Origin: Vibrio jasicida CAIM 1864 = LMG 25398
GTDB lineage: Bacteria > Pseudomonadota > Gammaproteobacteria > Enterobacterales > Vibrionaceae
NCBI RefSeq assembly: GCF_000400365.1
Contig: NZ_BAOG01000056.1
Location: 1 to 64,000, forward strand
DNA: 64,000 bases
Reading direction: 5' to 3'
The notes beneath the pieces are model-generated. The model was not told where the DNA came from. It was given only the letters and a program-made list of their open reading frames with translations, and made no database searches. A program made the position numbers and the translations under genes. This document shows, piece by piece, positions 59,959 through 64,000 of the stretch; position 1 is the first letter of the stretch, and the number at the start of each line of letters is the position of its first letter.

Positions 59959-60838
59959 CGGTTACCTCTTGTTCTGAACCTTCTTCTACATTCGACTGCA
60001 GTACTTTGTGTTGGCGGTCTTCATTCGGCCAAATCAATAGCAAGTAGCGCAGACGATCAAACTCAACCACAGGTTCCGCTTTGATTGATGCGAACTCTTG
60101 GCGAGTATCGTGATCGACATTCGTAACAGTTGCGACAGGGTAGCCTTCTGGATAAATACCACCAAGACCCGATGTCACCAGCAGATCACCCACTTGAATA
60201 TCGGTACTGGTTGGGATGTGCTCCAATTGGATCTCATCAACCTCACCATTACCTGATGCAATGACTCGAATATCGTTACGAATCACTTGGACTGGAATTG
60301 CGTTTTTCGCATCGGTGAGGAGAAGAACACGTGCGTTGTGCGCTGCAACAAACGTCACCTGACCAACAATACCTTTCTCATTGATAACAGGCTGACCGAC
60401 GTAAACACCATCAATACGACCTTTATCGATCACCACTTGGTGGCGGTATGGCGATGTATCAACAGCCATGACCTCTGTTACAACTTTCTTCTCGTCACGG
60501 ACGAATGAAGAGCCAAGCAGTTTACGTAAGCGTTGGTTTTCTTCTTTGTATTGATCGAGCAAGATAAGCTCGCTCTTCAGGCGAAGCACTTCTCGCTTCA
60601 AATTGCGATTGCCTTCAATCAATGCCTGACGGGTATTAAAACGCTCGAACATTCCATCAAACATGCTACGAGGCATATTGGCCGCGTACTGAATAGGCGC
60701 AACCATACTGTTCAATAGGTATCGGACGTTGGAAAACGTATCTAGACGGTTATCAGCCAGCATTAAGCTCGCCGACACGATGACAGCAAAAAACAGACGC
60801 AATTGCAGAGATGGTCCTCTGCCAAAAATCGGTTTCAT
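59948..60838 (-). CDS. mreC: Rod shape-determining protein MreC
   Basis: A 296-residue periplasmic protein: one N-terminal helix (about 10-28), a coiled coil (about 68-108), then two beta-barrel subdomains (GQPVINEKGIVGQV, VTSGLGGIYPEGYPV). It activates PBP2-RodA. A 148-bp gap with a hairpin separates it from mreB. Confidence 0.94.
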   Translation of the reverse strand: MKPIFGRGPSLQLRLFFAVIVSASLMLADNRLDTFSNVRYLLNSMVAPIQYAANMPRSMFDGMFERFNTRQALIEGNRNLKREVLRLKSELILLDQYKEENQRLRKLLGSSFVRDEKKVVTEVMAVDTSPYRHQVVIDKGRIDGVYVGQPVINEKGIVGQVTFVAAHNARVLLLTDAKNAIPVQVIRNDIRVIASGNGEVDEIQLEHIPTSTDIQVGDLLVTSGLGGIYPEGYPVATVTNVDHDTRQEFASIKAEPVVEFDRLRYLLLIWPNEDRQHKVLQSNVEEGSEQEVTDGQ

Positions 60839-60954
60839 CTTGTTTTTAACCTGATTGCTACCATGAATATAGAGCCTTACTTGGCAACCTGAGAATTCGA
60901 CTTGAGACGATTCTAGGTATGGAGCAGATTGAAATTACAGAGAGCAGAAATGAA

Positions 60955-60979
60955 GGTGAAGCTCATGTTGAGCTTCACC
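60955..60979 (-). other. Perfect stem-loop between mreB and mreC
   Basis: GGTGAAGCTCA (60955-60965), loop TGT, TGAGCTTCACC (60969-60979): an 11-bp perfect stem just after the mreB stop on the minus strand. Only a weak U-rich stretch follows, so it could be a partial terminator or an mRNA 3'-end stabiliser that makes mreB more abundant than mreCD. Confidence 0.6.
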
Positions 60980-60986
60980 ACACACT

Positions 60987-62030
60987 TTATTCTTCAGAGA
61001 AGAGATCGCCACCATGCATGTCGATCATTTCTAGTGCTTTACCACCGCCACGAGCCACACACGTTAGTGGGTCTTCAGCGATAACAACTGGAATACCAGT
61101 TTCTTCCATTAGTAGACGATCTAGATCTTTCAGTAGTGCACCACCACCTGTCAGAACCATACCGTTCTCAGAGATATCAGACGCCAGTTCAGGTGGGCAC
61201 TGTTCTAGTGCAACCATCACTGCTGATACGATGCCTGATAGCGGCTCTTGAAGCGCTTCTAGGATCTCGTTTGAGTTCAGGCTAAAGCTGCGTGGCACAC
61301 CTTCTGCAAGGTTGCGACCACGAACTTCGATCTCTTGAACTTCATCACCTGGGTAAGCCGAACCGATTTCGTGCTTGATCTTTTCAGCCGTTGCTTCACC
61401 GATCAAACTACCGTAGTTACGACGCACATAGTTGATCACAGCTTCATCAAAGCGGTCACCACCGATACGTACAGAAGAAGAGTAAACCACACCGTTTAGT
61501 GAGATAACGGCAACTTCTGTTGTACCACCACCAATATCGACCACCATTGAGCCTGTTGGCTCAGAAACACGTAGGCCAGCACCAATTGCCGCCGCCATTG
61601 GCTCGTCAATTAGGTAAACTTCACGCGCGCCAGCACCGAGTGCAGATTCACGAATCGCACGGCGCTCAACTTGAGTCGAACCACAAGGCACACATACGAG
61701 TACACGTGGGCTTGGTTTTAGAATGCTGTTGTCATGCACTTGCTTGATGAAGTGCTGAAGCATTTTTTCTGTTACGTAGAAGTCAGCGATAACGCCGTCT
61801 TTCATTGGACGAATAGCTGAGATGTTACCTGGCGTACGACCAAGCATCTGTTTTGCCGCATGGCCTACAGCAGCAACGCTTTTTGCAGAACCTACACGAT
61901 CTTGACGAATAGCAACTACAGAAGGTTCATCTAGAACGATGCCCTGTCCTTTTACGTAAATTAGAGTGTTGGCAGTACCTAAATCGATAGATAGGTCGTT
62001 AGAAAACATGCCACGAAGTTTTTTAAACAT
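60987..62030 (-). CDS. mreB: Rod shape-determining actin-like protein MreB
   Basis: A 347-residue bacterial actin, same length as in E. coli. Phosphate-binding loops IDLGTANTLIY and DIGGGTTEVAV, the adenosine motif VLTGGGALLKDLD. It organises cell-wall elongation. mshQ, of the MSHA pilus locus, lies directly upstream in the same direction. Confidence 0.98.
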   Translation of the reverse strand: MFKKLRGMFSNDLSIDLGTANTLIYVKGQGIVLDEPSVVAIRQDRVGSAKSVAAVGHAAKQMLGRTPGNISAIRPMKDGVIADFYVTEKMLQHFIKQVHDNSILKPSPRVLVCVPCGSTQVERRAIRESALGAGAREVYLIDEPMAAAIGAGLRVSEPTGSMVVDIGGGTTEVAVISLNGVVYSSSVRIGGDRFDEAVINYVRRNYGSLIGEATAEKIKHEIGSAYPGDEVQEIEVRGRNLAEGVPRSFSLNSNEILEALQEPLSGIVSAVMVALEQCPPELASDISENGMVLTGGGALLKDLDRLLMEETGIPVVIAEDPLTCVARGGGKALEMIDMHGGDLFSEE

Positions 62031-62079
62031 ATTCTTCGCTCATCCTGCAAAAATTTTAGAAGACAAAAATTGTCCTAAA

Positions 62080-62118
62080 TGTACCAATGCCTCGCTGTCA
62101 CAGCAAGGCATTGGTACA
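62080..62118 (-). other. Large stem-loop between mshQ and mreB
   Basis: An 18-bp inverted repeat (62080-62097 with 62101-62118, loop TCA) has one mismatch that becomes a G-U pair in RNA. On the minus strand it follows mshQ and a U-rich stretch (ATTTAGGACAATTTTT) comes after it. It probably ends the msh transcript and insulates mreB. Confidence 0.65.
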
Positions 62119-62182
62119 CAAACATGAGCAGAAAGCCTCAATTTCTTGCAGTTTCCTTACTTAACGCAAGAAACCTAACTTG

Positions 62183-64000
62183 TTACTGTCCGGTTAAGCC
62201 CGGTTCTCCACGGTAAATCACGCGATCATTACCACGGTGAATACCAAACGTGACGACCGATGATGGGTTTTCTTCACCAGCTTGACTGTTGTCCCAATTA
62301 TATTTGAGCCAAGGTAAACCATTTGCAGAGGCATCAAGATCTAACCAGACGCGCGTCTGCTGACGATATGACTCCGCTTCTTTAGCCGTTACCGTTCGAG
62401 AGTAACCATCAGAAACTTTACCACCAGCTCCCAATGTAACCGCTTTAGGAGCTGCATCATTACCTGTTGGCCAAATATGCGTTTCAGCAGCAGTGATACC
62501 TTTCACATCAGTTTGGCTATCATCAGGGTTGGCGATAAAGCGGCTACCATTCCAGTATTCAACTCGCAAAGGCACTCGGAGTATCGTTCCTTGGTTACCA
62601 CCAACATCATCTAGGTCTACACGGCCAAAGCGGATGTCTGGTTGAGTCGGCAATACTCCCTCACTCCCATCGATAGATACTGGGTCCGTATTCTCCGCGG
62701 CTTTGATTGATATCACCGTATCTTTAACATTCTCTTTAAAGTTAAGCGGACCATCTGGATAACTTGTGCCAGAACCTTTTAATAGCTCTAACCCATCCGT
62801 CGTTGAACCAGTAAACCTACCTAAACTTCTTGAAGAGACATAAGCTGCACCATTATTTACCCAAATCCCCGTATAGGTTTTGTTCAAAATAAAACGAGAC
62901 TGATAAGAGCTAGTATCTTTCAAACCAAACTTTGCTTGTAAGCCACTAGAGAAGAAAGCATAGTTTGTTAAAGCGCCTTTACCCGCATTTAATGCCTCAA
63001 CATAAAACTCCTCGACTCCAAAGCCTTGTCCCATATAAGCAAAATTTTCTTTATGTGAGTAAGCCCATTGATTTCCTTTCGCTTCATCAACTCGGAAATA
63101 CTTAGGGTAGAAACGACCAATATTTTCTTCTGCTGGCGTAATGGTGAAAGCTTTACTGCCGAGATACGTTTCAGGTGGTGTAATCGTAAAATCAAAAGCA
63201 CCAACTTCGGACACAGTTTGCGTCACTGACCCCATACCATTAGTTAGCTTGATATGATCGTATGTAGTCGTCCCTAAAGTGCCAGCAATCGCACTATCAA
63301 ACTTCGGGTAAGACACTTTATGACTAATCGTCAGACCTGATTGTTGATAGTTTTGTGCAGGCTTCTTGTCATCACCAAATTGATAAGCCGTCACTTTCAT
63401 CGTGAACTCTTCTCCAGCAGCAACAAGTTTCTGGCTACAAGAGCCTGAACCACACAGACCACCATCAACCGTCAATTTGAGATATGCTGGAAAACTCACA
63501 AAGCTATTCTGTCCTAACGAATCCTTTTCATCTTTTATTTTCGCCTTCAGCGCGACTTTACCTGCCTCTGGATACTTCAAATTGAAATAAGCTTTGCCTT
63601 GCTTGTTAAAGTAGACATCGGCAACCTCAACAGTATTTGTCCCAACTGTAACCTCGTTACTAAAAGTGCCATCTCGCTTTTTGAAAGCGACATAAGCGGG
63701 AACTGATACTGCATTGCTTGTAGGTTCGATTCTTTCAATGGATAGCTGAACATCTCGATTTTCGCCGTCACCGCCCTGTTGGCTTGGTGAGCTACAAAAC
63801 TCCAAATAAGGCGAACTTTGGTTGCTATATTGTGCCTGTCCTTTGGTATTGAAGAATGGCTTACCAGCAACCTTATCTGGAACCGTTACACCCAATGCCG
63901 CAGAGTTAAATACGATATTACAGTTTTGCTCAGATAGTGGACCACCTGCGATACGACACTTCGCACCGTCAAAACCAAACTGCGGAACCGAGCTACTTGC
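62183..64000 (-). CDS. mshQ: MSHA biogenesis protein MshQ (3' part; continues beyond the window)
   Basis: The minus-strand reading frame is open from its stop codon at 62183 to the window edge, about 606 codons, with no plausible start; the 5' part is outside. The protein is beta-rich with repeated Gly/Ser/Asn-rich strands and a Cys pair (LCGSGSCSQ), and ends WLKYNWDNSQ..NPSSVVTFGIHRGNDRVIYRGE, the DUF6701-type C-terminus of MshQ. MshQ is part of the mannose-sensitive haemagglutinin type IV pilus locus, which in vibrios abuts mreB. Its exact role (surface-exposed minor component) is not established. Confidence 0.88.
   Translation of the reverse strand, partial: ASSSVPQFGFDGAKCRIAGGPLSEQNCNIVFNSAALGVTVPDKVAGKPFFNTKGQAQYSNQSSPYLEFCSSPSQQGGDGENRDVQLSIERIEPTSNAVSVPAYVAFKKRDGTFSNEVTVGTNTVEVADVYFNKQGKAYFNLKYPEAGKVALKAKIKDEKDSLGQNSFVSFPAYLKLTVDGGLCGSGSCSQKLVAAGEEFTMKVTAYQFGDDKKPAQNYQQSGLTISHKVSYPKFDSAIAGTLGTTTYDHIKLTNGMGSVTQTVSEVGAFDFTITPPETYLGSKAFTITPAEENIGRFYPKYFRVDEAKGNQWAYSHKENFAYMGQGFGVEEFYVEALNAGKGALTNYAFFSSGLQAKFGLKDTSSYQSRFILNKTYTGIWVNNGAAYVSSRSLGRFTGSTTDGLELLKGSGTSYPDGPLNFKENVKDTVISIKAAENTDPVSIDGSEGVLPTQPDIRFGRVDLDDVGGNQGTILRVPLRVEYWNGSRFIANPDDSQTDVKGITAAETHIWPTGNDAAPKAVTLGAGGKVSDGYSRTVTAKEAESYRQQTRVWLDLDASANGLPWLKYNWDNSQAGEENPSSVVTFGIHRGNDRVIYRGEPGLTGQ

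Noticed and set aside
1..64000. CRISPR arrays, insertion sequences, prophage or integron
   Set aside because: No spaced direct repeats, transposase, phage structural genes or attC-like arrays were found in the window.

Overview
The window reads as chromosome 1 of a Vibrio of the Harveyi clade (near V. parahaemolyticus, V. alginolyticus and V. harveyi/campbellii). The evidence is a chitin-oligosaccharide deacetylase very close to the V. parahaemolyticus enzyme, an MSHA pilus gene (mshQ) ending next to mreBCD, and a gene order that otherwise follows E. coli core clusters. Coding density is high. I see no phage, integron, insertion sequence or CRISPR array.

Layout. (1) 1-352: leader and tandem promoters of an rRNA operon that reads leftward out of the window. 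(2) 353-8581: an HD-GYP phosphodiesterase, then a chitooligosaccharide catabolic locus on the minus strand (PTS IIB, IIC, IIA, GH4 phospho-glycosidase, ChbG deacetylase, LacI-type repressor) divergent from a secreted two-CBM chitin-oligosaccharide deacetylase. (3) 8.6-18 kb: tRNA-Leu(CAA), a short-chain dehydrogenase, an RDD membrane protein, lptFG, pepA-holC-valS. (4) 18-20.9 kb: the most accessory-looking part, with a double DUF2061 protein behind a Fur-like box, a MarR-GNAT fusion behind a double operator, an orphan GH2-like non-catalytic protein, and rraB. (5) 21.4-26.1 kb: arginine and pyrimidine genes (arcA, argF, pyrL-pyrBI with its attenuator) and ridA. (6) 26.2-39.3 kb: plsC, murA-ibaG-mlaBCDEF leftward; yrbG-kdsD-lptCAB-rpoN-hpf-ptsN-rapZ-npr rightward. 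kdsC is missing from its usual place between kdsD and lptC. (7) 39.4-53.5 kb: mgtE, pmbA, darP, a 2-hydroxyacid dehydrogenase, rluA, an Nramp-like carrier, rapA, phoH, tldD and a nitrilase-family amidase. (8) 53.5-64 kb: yhdP-rng-maf-mreDCB and the 3' part of mshQ.

How the genes work together. Most of the window serves the envelope and nitrogen or carbon control. LptF, LptG, LptA, LptB and LptC make the LPS export bridge; MlaB-F handle phospholipid retrograde transport; MurA and MreBCD build the wall and shape; KdsD makes the Kdo precursor. RpoN, Hpf, PtsN, RapZ and NPr form the nitrogen-PTS/sigma-54 group. PmbA and TldD are the two halves of one protease but lie about 9 kb apart. RapA, RNase G, RraB and Hpf belong to RNA and ribosome control.

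The most interesting unit is the chitin locus. A secreted deacetylase that makes the heterodisaccharide GlcNAc-GlcN sits back to back with a PTS, a GH4 enzyme and a second (cytoplasmic) deacetylase, under what looks like one LacI-type operator. This is an inference from gene content; the individual families are well known. Second-tier signals are the nested double MarR operator, a structured 5' leader on phoH, the Nramp-like carrier without the DPGN metal motif, and the absent kdsC.
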